A DNA stretch of 64,000 nucleotides from Agrococcus jenensis (GTDB taxonomy: Bacteria > Actinomycetota > Actinomycetes > Actinomycetales > Microbacteriaceae), in contig NZ_RKHJ01000001.1 in assembly GCF_003752465.1 (NCBI RefSeq), positions 620,001-684,000 on the forward strand, read 5' to 3'. The notes beneath the pieces are model-generated. The model was not told the origin of the DNA. It saw nothing but the letters and a program-made list of their open reading frames with translations, and made no database searches. Position numbers and translations under genes: made by a program. Numbering within the stretch: position 1 is the first letter of the stretch; every line of letters begins with the position of its first letter. Shown piece by piece: positions 8,806-16,764 of this stretch.

Positions 8806-9735
8806 TCAGCGGCGGTGCTGCCGGAGCGAGTTCAGGCTGAGCGACGTCTTCGAGAGCGCGGAGGTGCGCAGCGACGACCGTGTGAGCGACGAGCCGCGAT
8901 GCACCACCCGCTCGTGGTCGGCGAGGTCGAGGCGCCCGATGAGTGCGGCGACCTCGTCGGACGGATTCGGCAGCTGCCGCTGCTTCACGCGCGCAGCCTC
9001 GTCGAAGGCCGCCTGGCGCACCCGCTGCGCGGCCTGCGTGCCGGCGTCGCCGATGCGCGTCGCCTGCTGCACGCGGGTGTCGACGCGCTGGCGCAGCTCC
9101 TCGATGCGGCCCAGCCGCTCGCCCCCGGGGCCACCGGCGCGCGGCTGCTGCTGCGGCTGGGGCGCTCGCTGCGGCTGCGGCTGCGGGGGGCGCTGCTGCT
9201 GCGGCTGGCGCTGCTGCGGCTGCTGCGGGCGCTGCTGCTGCGGCCGCTGCGGCTGCTGCTGCGCGACCGGCTGCCCGGATCGGCGGGCGCGCTCTGCCTC
9301 GACCTCGCGGCCGAGCGACTCGATGCGCTCGAACCAGCCCTGCTGGCCCGACGGCTGCAGGTGCTCCGCCTGCGCCCGGGCCTCGCCGTAGCGCTGCCCC
9401 ACCTCGTTGCGCGCCTGCTGGACGCCGCCGCGCGCCTGCTGCACGCCACCGCGCACCTGCGCCTGCGCCCGCTGCGTCGCGCCGCGCATGAGCGAGCGCA
9501 GCGCGCCGAAGCCGCCGCGCAGCATGAGGAAGCCGACGAAGGTCGCGCCGCCCGCGATCAGCAGCGGCGTGAGCGCCATCTCGATCGCGCGCTCGGGACC
9601 GACGACGAGCGCCGTCTGCGCGACCCAGCCGATCCACTGCCAGAGCGCCGGGACCCCGTTGAAGAGCAGGATGACGCCGATCACCGTCACGACGAGGGGA
9701 CCGATGAATCCCTGCGGACGGACGACCTGGGCCAT
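8806..9735 (-). CDS. Membrane protein with long Pro/Gln-rich low-complexity linker
   Basis: The 309-residue protein has two N-terminal membrane helices (about 10-30 and 52-72), then an Arg/Gln-rich helical stretch, a strongly biased Pro/Gln/Arg segment of about 50 residues (PQRPQQQRPQQPQQRQ and similar, near 155-205), and a basic helical C-terminus. The DNA of the biased segment (about 9130-9280) is a run of CTGCTG/CGGCTG-type triplets and could change length by slippage. CATACT lies 6 nt before the ATG on the coding strand, suggesting a leaderless mRNA. Function is unknown. The layout of short membrane anchor plus disordered cytoplasmic region suggests a scaffold or division-type protein, but that is only inference. 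Confidence 0.75.
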   Translation of the reverse strand: MAQVVRPQGFIGPLVVTVIGVILLFNGVPALWQWIGWVAQTALVVGPERAIEMALTPLLIAGGATFVGFLMLRGGFGALRSLMRGATQRAQAQVRGGVQQARGGVQQARNEVGQRYGEARAQAEHLQPSGQQGWFERIESLGREVEAERARRSGQPVAQQQPQRPQQQRPQQPQQRQPQQQRPPQPQPQRAPQPQQQPRAGGPGGERLGRIEELRQRVDTRVQQATRIGDAGTQAAQRVRQAAFDEAARVKQRQLPNPSDEVAALIGRLDLADHERVVHRGSSLTRSSLRTSALSKTSLSLNSLRQHRR

Positions 9736-9804
9736 GGACTCAGTATGGGGGCACCGGCTGGGATCCGGGCGGCGGGGTGACCGCAGCGCGAGAGCGCCGT
9801 CGCG

Positions 9805-10182
9805 TCAGCGCTCCACCGGGCGCTCCACCGGGCGCACGAGCGGCAGCCACGGCGAGACGTCGGCGCGCACGCCGGAGGCGCGCACGACACCGCGACCGAC
9901 CGCCTCGGCCCACGTCTCGGCGCCGGTGGCGAGCGCGAGCCACGTCGCGACATCGGTCTCGATGACGTTCGGCGGCGTGCCCCGCGTGTGACCGGGTCCT
10001 TCGACGGCCTGCACGGCGCCGAAGGGCGGCACCCGCACCTCGACGCTCTTGCCCGGCGCCCGCTCCCCGAGGCACTGCAGCGTGTAGCGCACGGCGAGCG
10101 CCGTGTCGGCACGCGCGGCGCCGGGCTGCAGCGCGGCGCGCACGGCGTCGACACCGTCGAGGTCGGGGATGCGCTTCGGCAT
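9805..10182 (-). CDS. Sterol-carrier-family (SCP-like) protein
   Basis: This small, 125-residue soluble protein matches my recollection of the bacterial sterol carrier family protein that sits beside purine genes in many actinobacteria. Visible features are an initial helix (DGVDAVRAAL), strand-rich middle (TALAVRYTLQ, SVEVRVPPFGAVQAV) and the segment PPNVIETDVATWLALATG, which resembles the conserved SCP2-fold core where a helix packs on the sheet. The start ATG is 6 nt downstream of TAGCCT (top strand 10189-10194), so it is probably leaderless. The ligand is unknown. No lipid genes are nearby. Confidence 0.65.
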   Translation of the reverse strand: MPKRIPDLDGVDAVRAALQPGAARADTALAVRYTLQCLGERAPGKSVEVRVPPFGAVQAVEGPGHTRGTPPNVIETDVATWLALATGAETWAEAVGRGVVRASGVRADVSPWLPLVRPVERPVER

Positions 10183-10191
10183 CCCGCCAGG

Positions 10192-11023
10192 CTACGCGGC
10201 CGCCACGGGGCGCGCCGCCCGCGCGCGGGGCCGGGTCGCCGCGAACCAGCCGAGGCCGAGCAGCACGAGGAGCGTCACGTCGACGACATCGCCGCCGTAG
10301 TACATGAGCTGCGCCCCCGCCCGCGCGTCGACCGGGTCGAAGCCGGCGGGCGGATGCGCGAAGAGCCGCTTCGCGAGCATCGAGTGCACGGCGATGAAGG
10401 CGAGCAGCACCGCGGCGCGCACGGCGAGCGGGGCGCGATGCGGGTCGGGGTCCCGACCCACGAGCGAGGCGGTGAAGAGGTAGCCGGCGAGCAGCACGTG
10501 CAGGTGGACGACGGCGTGCACGAAGGCGGAGCCGTGCATGAGCGCGAACAGGCCGTCCTCGTCGGCTGCGGTGCCGTAGAGCAGCCACAGCCCCCCCGGC
10601 GTTCAGCACGCCCGCGACGACCGGGTGCGTGAGCCACCGCACCGGGGGTCGGCGGAGGAGGCGCGAGAGCGCGCGAGCCTCGTCGACCGGCAGCGTCCGC
10701 AGCGCGAGCGTGACGGGCGCCCCGAGCACGAGCAGCAGCGGCGCGACCATGCCGAGGAGCAGGTGCCCCGCCATGTGCGCCGTGAGGCTCTCGTGCGCGG
10801 CCCTGGCGATCGGCCCGATGGCGAGCGCCGCGCAGGCGAGGCCGGCGAACCAGCATGCGGAGCGCCCGACCGACCAGGGGCTCCGCCGGCGCGACGTCCA
10901 GAGGGCGATGGCGTAGAGCGCCGCGGCGACGCCGAGCGCCGTCAGGCCAGCACCCTCCACGACGGCCCACGCGTCGACGGCGGTGCCGTGCGGGTGCGCG
11001 GCGGCCGCGACCGGCGCGCTCAC
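10192..11023 (-). pseudogene. ctaG: CtaG-type caa3 oxidase assembly protein, apparent +1 frameshift
   Basis: CtaG-type membrane proteins help assemble the copper centre of caa3-type cytochrome oxidase. The GTG at 11023 overlaps the upstream gene's stop (GTGA). It opens a frame with several membrane helices, including the His-rich HESLTAHMAGHLLLGM, up to HPVVAGVLNAGG. The frame is then lost at a seven-C run (top strand 10591-10597). Removing one base joins it exactly to the downstream frame, LWLLYGTAADEDGLFALMHG and on through HSMLAKRLFAHPPAGFD. The full span is 832 nt, one more than 277 codons, so a single-base insertion explains everything. It is either a sequencing error in a homopolymer, a recent mutation or a slippage switch. 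Confidence 0.85.
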
Positions 11024-11502
11024 GCCCGGTGCCGGGTCCGCCAGAGCACGGCGAGGCCGGCGACGAGCAGGACCGCGGCCGATCCGGTCCACGCCAGGTC
11101 GTAGGGCAGCAGGTCGACGTCGTAGCGCACCTGGTGGATGCCGAGCAGCTTGTGGTTGACGAGGGCGTCGAGCAGCTGGAAGCCGCCGAGCCCCGCGAGC
11201 ACCGCCCCGGTCCACCGGCCCCACGGCAGCGCGTCGCGCCGGCGGGCGTCGGCGAGCAGGAACAGCCCTGCGACCGTCATGCCCCACGCCACGGCGTGGA
11301 AGAGCCCGTCGGCCGCGAGCGCCACCTCGGTCGTGGAGAGGTCGTAGAAGTGGTGCCACTGCAGCAGCAGGTGGAGCACGAAGAGGTCGACGACCGACGC
11401 GGCGATGCCGGCGCCGAACAGCACCCCGGAGAGCACGAGTCGCCGGTCGGTCGTGGAGCGCTCGACGCGACCGGGCGTCGGGCGTGCGTCGGCGCTCGTC
11501 AC
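11020..11502 (-). CDS. DUF2243 family membrane protein
   Basis: The product has 160 residues and four membrane helices, with a conserved-looking histidine-rich loop LLLQWHHFYDLS after the first helix and VNHKLLGIHQVRYD near the third, matching the DUF2243 family as I know it. DUF2243 genes are commonly found next to CtaG-like genes, as here, where the two overlap by 4 nt (GTGA). A joint role in copper or oxidase assembly is an inference. The GTG at 11502 has GAGGGGAG about 7 nt upstream. The frame to 11604 is just an upstream extension without an SD. Confidence 0.8.
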   Translation of the reverse strand: MTSADARPTPGRVERSTTDRRLVLSGVLFGAGIAASVVDLFVLHLLLQWHHFYDLSTTEVALAADGLFHAVAWGMTVAGLFLLADARRRDALPWGRWTGAVLAGLGGFQLLDALVNHKLLGIHQVRYDVDLLPYDLAWTGSAAVLLVAGLAVLWRTRHRA

Positions 11503-11653
11503 GGTGCGCTCCCCTCGGGTGTCGTCGCACCCATCCTCCGCACGGCGGCTCGCCGGTGTCAACGGCGGCGAGGCGGGCCCGCCCGGGCCCGGCGTCCAGC
11601 GCACTCATCACCGATGCATCCGTGCCCGCGACACCGCGCACCTCCCGGCTTCG

Positions 11654-11659
11654 TACAAT
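11654..11659 (+). promoter_or_regulatory. Leaderless promoter -10 of purD
   Basis: TACAAT is a near-consensus -10 lying 6 nt before the GTG start at 11666. No Shine-Dalgarno is present. Transcription should begin at or within a base or two of the start codon. Confidence 0.6.
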
Positions 11660-11665
11660 GGACCG

Positions 11666-12925
11666 GTGCGGATCCTCGTTCTCGGCAGCGGCGCGCGCGA
11701 GCACGCCATCATCGCGGCACTCCTGGCGGAGGGCGGCCACGAGATCACGGCCGCGCCCGGCAATGCCGGCATCGCGCAGGACGTCGAGGCGGTGCGCATC
11801 GACATCAAGCACCCCGAGCTCGTCGCCGAGTTCGCCGTCGACGGCGCCTACGCCCTGGTCGTGATCGGCCCGGAGGCGCCCCTCGTGGCCGGCGTCGCGG
11901 ATGCGCTCCGCAAGGCGGGGGTGCCCGCGTTCGGCCCGACCAAGGCCGCGGCCGCGATCGAGGGCTCGAAGTCGTTCGCCAAGGCCGTCATGGCGCGCGC
12001 GGGCGTGCCGACCGGCGCCGACACCACCGCGACGACGCTCGACGAGGTGCGCGCGACGCTCGACGCATCTGCGCCGCCGTGGGTGCTGAAGGCCGACGGC
12101 CTCGCCGCCGGCAAGGGCGTCATCGTCACCGACGACCGCGCCGCCGCCGAGGCGCACGCGGAGGCGTTCCTGCCCGACGGGCCGCTGCTCATCGAGGAGT
12201 TCCTCGCCGGCCCCGAGGTGAGCCTGTTCGTGATCACCGACGGCGTGCACGCCGTGCCGCTCGCGCCCGCGCAGGACTTCAAGCGACTGGGTGACGGCGA
12301 CGCCGGGCCGAACACCGGCGGCATGGGCGCCTACTCGCCGCTCCCCTGGCTCGCGGACCGCTACGGGAGCGAGCAGGCGTTCGTCGACGAGGTGGTGCAG
12401 ACGGTCGCGCTGCCGACGATCCGCGCCATGGCCGACGCCGGCACGCCGTTCACCGGCCTGCTCTACTGCGGCCTCATCGTCACCGACGACGGCGTGAAGG
12501 TCATCGAGTTCAACGCGCGCTTCGGCGACCCCGAGACGCAGGTCGTGCTGCCGCGCGTCGAGTCGGGCCTCGGCGAGGTGCTGCTCGCCGCCGCGAACGG
12601 CTCGCTCGGTGCGGCGCCGCCGCTCGTCTGGAGCGCTACCGCCGCGGTCGCCGTCGTGCTCGCGAGCGAGGGCTACCCCGGCGACCCGATCACCGGCCGG
12701 CCCATCACGGGCGTCGACGAGGCGGCCGGCCTCGAGGGCGTGCAGGTGCTGCACGCCGCGACCGGTGCCGGCGAGCACGGCCTCACGGCCACCGGCGGAC
12801 GCGTGCTCAACGTGGTCGGCACCGGCCCGACGATCGCCGAGGCTCGCGAGCGCGCCTACGCAGGCCTCGCCCGGATCGGGCTCGAGGGCGGCCAGGCGCG
12901 CACCGACATCGCGGCCGGCGCGTGA
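11666..12925 (+). CDS. purD: Phosphoribosylamine-glycine ligase (GAR synthetase)
   Basis: PurD joins glycine to phosphoribosylamine using ATP (purine step 2). The ATP-grasp protein of 419 residues starts MRILVLGSGAREHAI, the standard PurD N-terminus, which fixes the GTG at 11666 although the frame is open from 11405. Other signatures are GPEAPLVAGVAD, PWVLKADGLAAGKGV near 140, the GDGDAGPNTGGMGAYSP loop near 210 and EFNARFGDPETQ near 280. TACAAT 6 nt upstream implies a leaderless mRNA. The stop overlaps the start of purC by 4 nt (GTGA), so the two are coupled. Confidence 0.96.
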   Translation: MRILVLGSGAREHAIIAALLAEGGHEITAAPGNAGIAQDVEAVRIDIKHPELVAEFAVDGAYALVVIGPEAPLVAGVADALRKAGVPAFGPTKAAAAIEGSKSFAKAVMARAGVPTGADTTATTLDEVRATLDASAPPWVLKADGLAAGKGVIVTDDRAAAEAHAEAFLPDGPLLIEEFLAGPEVSLFVITDGVHAVPLAPAQDFKRLGDGDAGPNTGGMGAYSPLPWLADRYGSEQAFVDEVVQTVALPTIRAMADAGTPFTGLLYCGLIVTDDGVKVIEFNARFGDPETQVVLPRVESGLGEVLLAAANGSLGAAPPLVWSATAAVAVVLASEGYPGDPITGRPITGVDEAAGLEGVQVLHAATGAGEHGLTATGGRVLNVVGTGPTIAEARERAYAGLARIGLEGGQARTDIAAGA

Positions 12926-13812
12926 CCGACGCGCCCGCGCTCGAGGGCTGGGACCTCGTCTACAGCGGCAAGGTGCGCGACCTGTACGTGCCCACCGGGC
13001 TCGACCTCGCGAGCGCGCCCGAGATGCTCATGGTGGCCTCCGACCGCGTCTCGGCGTTCGACCACGTGCTCGAGCCCGCCATCCCCGGCAAGGGCGAGCT
13101 GCTCACGACGCTCACCCGCTGGTGGATCGAGCGGCTGGGGCTGCCCGCGCAGCTCGCGCCCGAGGGCGACGAGCGCACGCCGGCCGCCGTGCGCGGACGC
13201 GGGATGCTCGTGCGCACGCTCGACATGCTGCCGGTCGAGTGCGTGGTGCGCGGGCGCGTGACCGGCTCGGGGCTCAAGGAGTACCAGCAGGTGGGCTCGA
13301 TCTCGGGCGTCCCGCTGCCCGAGGGCCTCGTCGACGGGGATGCGCTGCCGCAGCCCATCTACACGCCCGCGTGGAAGGCGCCGCAGGGCCAGCACGACGA
13401 GAACGTCTCGTTCGAGCGCACCGTCGAGCTCGTCGGCGCGGAGGACGCGGCCGCGATCCGCGACCTGTCGCTGCGCGTCTTCGAGCAGGGCGCCGCGATC
13501 GCGGCGGAGGCGGGGCTCGTGCTCGCCGACACCAAGCTCGAGTTCGGGCGGGACCGCATCACCGGTGAGCTCGTGCTCGCGGATGAGGTGCTCACCTCGG
13601 ACTCGTCGCGGTACTGGGACGCGGCGCCGCTCGCCGAGGGCCGCGTCGAGTCGTTCGACAAGCAGATCGTGCGCGACTGGCTCAGCGAGCACTGGGACGG
13701 CGAGGGCGAGCCGCCGGTGCTGCCGCCCGAGATCGTCGAGCGCACCGCGGCGCGCTACCGCGAGCTGCTCGAGCGGCTCACCGGCAGCGAGGTCGAGCCG
13801 CTCGTCGGCTAG
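12922..13812 (+). CDS. purC: Phosphoribosylaminoimidazole-succinocarboxamide synthase
   Basis: PurC condenses CAIR with aspartate (SAICAR synthesis). The 296-residue protein shows the N-terminal YSGKVRDLY loop, ASDRVSAFDHVL, the signature PVECVVRGRVTGSGLKEY and the second signature ADTKLEFG. This is the longer form common in actinobacteria and eukaryotes rather than the 237-residue form. GTG start overlaps the purD stop. Its last four codons (Leu-Val-Gly-stop) are the first part of a 17-bp tandem repeat that continues downstream. Confidence 0.96.
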   Translation: MTDAPALEGWDLVYSGKVRDLYVPTGLDLASAPEMLMVASDRVSAFDHVLEPAIPGKGELLTTLTRWWIERLGLPAQLAPEGDERTPAAVRGRGMLVRTLDMLPVECVVRGRVTGSGLKEYQQVGSISGVPLPEGLVDGDALPQPIYTPAWKAPQGQHDENVSFERTVELVGAEDAAAIRDLSLRVFEQGAAIAAEAGLVLADTKLEFGRDRITGELVLADEVLTSDSSRYWDAAPLAEGRVESFDKQIVRDWLSEHWDGEGEPPVLPPEIVERTAARYRELLERLTGSEVEPLVG

Positions 13813-13885
13813 GGCCGCTCGTCGGCTGAGGCCGCTCGTCGGCTGGGGCCGGTCGTCAACTGAGGACGGTCGTCGGTCAGCGCGC
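13801..13885. repeat. 17-bp tandem repeat at the purC 3' end
   Basis: Units of 17 bp, consensus CTCGTCGGCTGAGGCCG, begin at 13801, 13818 and 13835, followed by diverged units at 13852 and 13869. The first unit contains the purC stop codon. A second short direct repeat of 15 bp (GAGACCGCtgagagc and GAGACCGCccggagc, then GAGACC) follows at 13932-13967. The array is a candidate variable-number repeat. Confidence 0.85.
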
Positions 13886-13901
13886 CACCCGCTGACCGAC
13901 G
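13871..13901. terminator. Hairpin downstream of purC
   Basis: A 12-bp perfect stem (13871-13882 with 13890-13901) has a 7-nt loop. It lies between the convergent purC and zinc-peptidase genes and could terminate in both directions, although no T-run follows. Confidence 0.55.
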
Positions 13902-13975
13902 CCGGACTCAGGCCCGGGATGCCCGGGCGACGAGACCGCTGAGAGCGAGACCGCCCGGAGCGAGACCTCTACGGA

Positions 13976-14878
13976 TCAGACTTCGGGCGCGTTCCAGGTG
14001 TCGCAGGCGCCGACGCCCTCGTTGTAGCCGGTCGACAGCCAGCGCATCCGCTGCTCGCTCGAGCCGTGCGTCCAGCCCTCGGGGTTCACGCCGCCGCCGC
14101 CCATCTGCTGCAGGGCGTCGTCGCCGATCGTCTCCGCCGCGTTGAGGGCGTCGCTCATCTCCTGCTGCGTCGGGGCGACCAGCACCGGCGCGCCGCCGTC
14201 GTCGTCGCGCGTCTGCGAGGCACCCGCGATCCACGCGCCGGCGTAGCAGTCGGCCTGCAGCTCGCTGCGCACGGCCGACGACTGGGGCCCGGTGTCGCCC
14301 TGCTGCACGCGCTCGAGCTGGCCGGTGATGCCCTGGATGTGGTGGCCCCACTCGTGCGCGAGCACGTAGAGCTGCGCGAGGGAGTCGCCGGAGGCGCCGA
14401 ACTGGTCGCGCATCTGCTGGAAGAACGTGGTGTCGATGTAGATGCGCTGGTCGGGCGGGCAGTAGAACGGCCCGACCGCGCTCGTCGCGCCGCCGCATCC
14501 GGTCTCGACCTGCCGGTCGAACAGCTGCACCGAGGGGTCGGCGTACTGGATGTTGTTCGCGGCCGCCGTCTCGGTCCAGAACCGCGAGAGCGAGTCAGCC
14601 CCGCCCTCCATGCGGCAGGTGACGTTGCCCGGGTCGTTGGCCTCCTCGCCGGTGCAGCCGGTGACCTCTTCGCCCTGCGACTGGGTCTGCGACTGCGGCT
14701 CGATCGGCGACCCCGGTGCGAGACCGGTCAGGTCGACGCCGAAGACCATCGAGACGATCACGAGGATGACCGTCAGGATGCCGCCGCCGCCGACCGCGAT
14801 CGCGCCGCCGCCGCGGCCGCCACCGCCGCCCCGGCTCACCGTGCTGGTGTCGAAGTTCGCGTTGCCCCTGAAGGTCAT
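13976..14878 (-). CDS. Neutral zinc metallopeptidase, YpfJ family
   Basis: The 300-residue product begins MTFRGNANFDTS, has a Gly-rich stretch and one membrane helix at about 30-50, so the catalytic part is probably outside the cell. The zinc motif HEWGHH lies at 175-180 with E176 as catalytic base, and the family's downstream SELQADCYAGAW supplies the third ligand region near 205. The order and length fit the putative neutral zinc metallopeptidase family. Substrate is unknown. TATTGT lies 7 nt before the ATG on the coding strand (top strand 14886-14891), suggesting a leaderless mRNA. It is divergent from purS. Confidence 0.88.
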   Translation of the reverse strand: MTFRGNANFDTSTVSRGGGGGRGGGAIAVGGGGILTVILVIVSMVFGVDLTGLAPGSPIEPQSQTQSQGEEVTGCTGEEANDPGNVTCRMEGGADSLSRFWTETAAANNIQYADPSVQLFDRQVETGCGGATSAVGPFYCPPDQRIYIDTTFFQQMRDQFGASGDSLAQLYVLAHEWGHHIQGITGQLERVQQGDTGPQSSAVRSELQADCYAGAWIAGASQTRDDDGGAPVLVAPTQQEMSDALNAAETIGDDALQQMGGGGVNPEGWTHGSSEQRMRWLSTGYNEGVGACDTWNAPEV

Positions 14879-14968
14879 GGACAGACAATAGCCCGGCGGC
14901 GGTGCGGGGCCGCCGGGAATCCCGGCGCCGCGGACGGCACCGGCCGCCGACGGCATCCGCCGCATCCG

Positions 14969-15008
14969 TAGACTGGAGGCGCACCCCCACCCCTCGAGCC
15001 CCAGGGAG
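14969..15008 (+). promoter_or_regulatory. purS -10 element and RBS
   Basis: TAGACT at 14969-14974 is the likely -10. AGGGAG at 15003-15008 is the Shine-Dalgarno for the ATG at 15015. Here the leader is about 33 nt, unlike the leaderless purD and purM. Confidence 0.5.
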
Positions 15009-15014
15009 CGACCC

Positions 15015-15287
15015 ATGGCCCTCATCGTCGTCGACGTCATGCCGAAGGCGGAGATCCTCGATCCGCAGGGCAAGGCGGTCACCCGCGCGCTCGCCCGGCT
15101 CGGCCACGGGGCGGTGGGCGACGTGCGCGTCGGCAAGCGCTTCGAGCTGCAGGTCGACGGACCGGTGACGGACGCCCTGCTCGCCGAGGTGCGCCAGGTC
15201 GCCGACGACGTGCTCGCGAACACGGTCATCGAGGACGTCGTCGACATCCACGTCGTGGACGAGGCGGCGCAGGGAGCCTCGCTGTGA
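15015..15287 (+). CDS. purS: FGAM synthase subunit PurS
   Basis: PurS is the small bridging subunit of the three-part formylglycinamidine ribonucleotide synthase PurS/PurQ/PurL, where it helps channel ammonia from PurQ to PurL. The 90-residue protein has the expected pattern: a strand ([21 protein letters not shown]), helix ([10 protein letters not shown]) and [10 protein letters not shown]. Its stop codon overlaps the purQ start by 4 nt (GTGA), which supports strict co-production. Confidence 0.95.
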   Translation: MALIVVDVMPKAEILDPQGKAVTRALARLGHGAVGDVRVGKRFELQVDGPVTDALLAEVRQVADDVLANTVIEDVVDIHVVDEAAQGASL

Positions 15288-15973
15288 GGGTCGGCGTCAT
15301 CACCTTCCCCGGCACGCTCGACGACCGGGACGCGCAGCGCGCCGTGCGGCTCGCGGGCCACGAGCCGGTCGCGCTCTGGCACGGCGAGCACGACCTGCAC
15401 GGCGTCGACGCGCTCGTGCTGCCGGGCGGCTTCTCGTACGGCGACTACCTGCGCTGCGGCGCGATCGCCGCGCGATCGCCGATCATGACCGAGGTCGTCG
15501 ACGCCGCGGAGCGCGGCATGCCGGTGCTCGGCATCTGCAACGGCTTCCAGATGCTCACGGAGGCGCGGCTGCTGCCGGGCGGCCTCGTGCGCAACCAGAC
15601 GGGCGTCTTCGTGCGCCGCGACCAGGTGCTGCGCGTGGAGCGCACGTCGACCGACTGGACGAACCGGTTCGCCGAGGGCCAGGAGATCGTCATCCCGCTG
15701 AAGAACGGCGAGGGCCGCTTCGTGGCGACGCCCGACGAGGTCGCGCGCATCGAGGGCGAGGGGCTCGTCGTGTTCCGCTACGTCGGCGACGACCCCAACG
15801 GCTCCGTCGACGCGATCGCCGGCCTCGCGAACGCCAAGGGCAACGTCGTCGGCCTCATGCCGCATCCTGAGCACGCCGTCGAGCTCGGCTTCGGCCCGAC
15901 GACGACGCGCATGAAGGCGGGCCTCGACGGCCTCGACATCTTCAAGTCGGCGCTCGAGCGCATCGCCGCCTGA
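15284..15973 (+). CDS. purQ: FGAM synthase subunit PurQ (glutaminase)
   Basis: PurQ is the class I glutaminase that feeds ammonia to PurL. The nucleophile Cys lies in LGICNGFQ near residue 86, with [13 protein letters not shown] before it and the catalytic His/Glu in MPHPEHAVE near 196. Length is 229, typical of the free-standing form. GTG start overlaps purS. purL follows after a DUF3817 gene rather than directly. Confidence 0.96.
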   Translation: MRVGVITFPGTLDDRDAQRAVRLAGHEPVALWHGEHDLHGVDALVLPGGFSYGDYLRCGAIAARSPIMTEVVDAAERGMPVLGICNGFQMLTEARLLPGGLVRNQTGVFVRRDQVLRVERTSTDWTNRFAEGQEIVIPLKNGEGRFVATPDEVARIEGEGLVVFRYVGDDPNGSVDAIAGLANAKGNVVGLMPHPEHAVELGFGPTTTRMKAGLDGLDIFKSALERIAA

Positions 15974-16026
15974 CGGCCTGACCCGCCTCTCCCTCCCGCA
16001 CCCCGCACCTCCTCCCGACCGCGTTC

Positions 16027-16118
16027 GCACAACGCAAGCCCCCGCGCCGTGCTCAGCCGCAGACCGTGCGGCCGACGCCGCCGAGCCGCGCGATCACCCG
16101 TTCGGGCTTGCGTTGTGC
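16027..16118. repeat. 92-bp palindromic element (family D)
   Basis: GCACAACGCAAGCCC at 16027-16041 is perfectly complementary to GGGCTTGCGTTGTGC at 16104-16118. The interior contains smaller GC-rich hairpins. It lies between the co-directional purQ and DUF3817 genes. It may act as a terminator or a mobile palindromic repeat. No second copy was seen in the window. Confidence 0.8.
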
Positions 16119-16134
16119 ACCAGGGCAGGGAATG

Positions 16135-16140
16135 TAGGCT
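16135..16140 (+). promoter_or_regulatory. Leaderless promoter -10 of the DUF3817 gene
   Basis: TAGGCT ends 6 nt before the ATG at 16147, the same geometry as at 19151-19156 and 63568-63573. Confidence 0.55.
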
Positions 16141-16146
16141 GGCTAC

Positions 16147-16641
16147 ATGACGGATGCGATGCGCACGACCTCGACCGGACTGACGCCCAAGCGGGTCTAC
16201 CGCTCGCTCGCGATCGCGGAGGCCGTCACCTGGACGCTGCTCATCGCGGCGATGATCGCGAAGTACGGCTTCGAGGTCGACGCGCTCGTGCCGATCGCCG
16301 GACCCATCCACGGCTTCGTCTTCCTCGCCTACGCCGCGATGCAGCTCGTCATCGGCCGCAACCAGCGCTGGTCGGCCGGCACGGTGCTGCTCGGCATCGT
16401 CACGGCGGTCGTGCCCTACGCGACCGTGCCCTGGGAGCGCCGCCTCGAGCGCCGCGGCGCGCTCGAGGGTGCCTGGCGCACCGAGCCGGGCGATGACCCG
16501 CGCGACGCGACCGCGACCGACCGCGCGTTCCGCTGGGGCGTGACCCACCCGATCCTGCTCGCCGTCGTCGCCCTCGTCGTCGTGGCCGTCGTGTTCGCGG
16601 CGCTGCTCACCGCGGGCCCGCCGAGCGAGTGGTTCGCCTGA
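16147..16641 (+). CDS. DUF3817 family membrane protein
   Basis: The 164-residue protein has the DUF3817 layout: YRSLAIAEAVTWTLL opening the first helix, GPIHGFVFLAYAAMQLVIGR in the second, WSAGTVLLGIVTAVVPYATVPWERRL in the third, and an extra C-terminal helix. The function of the family is unknown, but it often sits inside purine clusters of actinobacteria. Leaderless start at ATG 16147. It lies between purQ and purL without overlap. Confidence 0.85.
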   Translation: MTDAMRTTSTGLTPKRVYRSLAIAEAVTWTLLIAAMIAKYGFEVDALVPIAGPIHGFVFLAYAAMQLVIGRNQRWSAGTVLLGIVTAVVPYATVPWERRLERRGALEGAWRTEPGDDPRDATATDRAFRWGVTHPILLAVVALVVVAVVFAALLTAGPPSEWFA

Positions 16642-16734
16642 GCGCTCGCCGCTGAGCCTGCGCGCGGGCCACGGGCGACTGGCACGGGTGCCGACCCGCG
16701 ACCGGCCCGGCGCGGCCCGCTCGGTAGGATCGAG

Positions 16735-16760
16735 GGACCGCAGAGCAGAGCTCCGAGGAG
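16735..16760 (+). promoter_or_regulatory. purL -10 element and RBS
   Basis: TAGGAT at 16735-16740 is the likely -10. GAGGAG at 16755-16760 is the Shine-Dalgarno 4 nt before the GTG at 16765. Confidence 0.5.
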
Positions 16761-16764
16761 AGTC

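Noticed and set aside
11405..11665. Longer N-terminus for purD from an upstream start
   Set aside because: The PurD fold begins at MRILVLGSGARE and the leaderless -10 at 11654 excludes upstream translation from that promoter.
13801..13885. Tandem repeat considered as a CRISPR-like array
   Set aside because: Units are contiguous with no unique spacers and are only 17 bp; no cas gene nearby.
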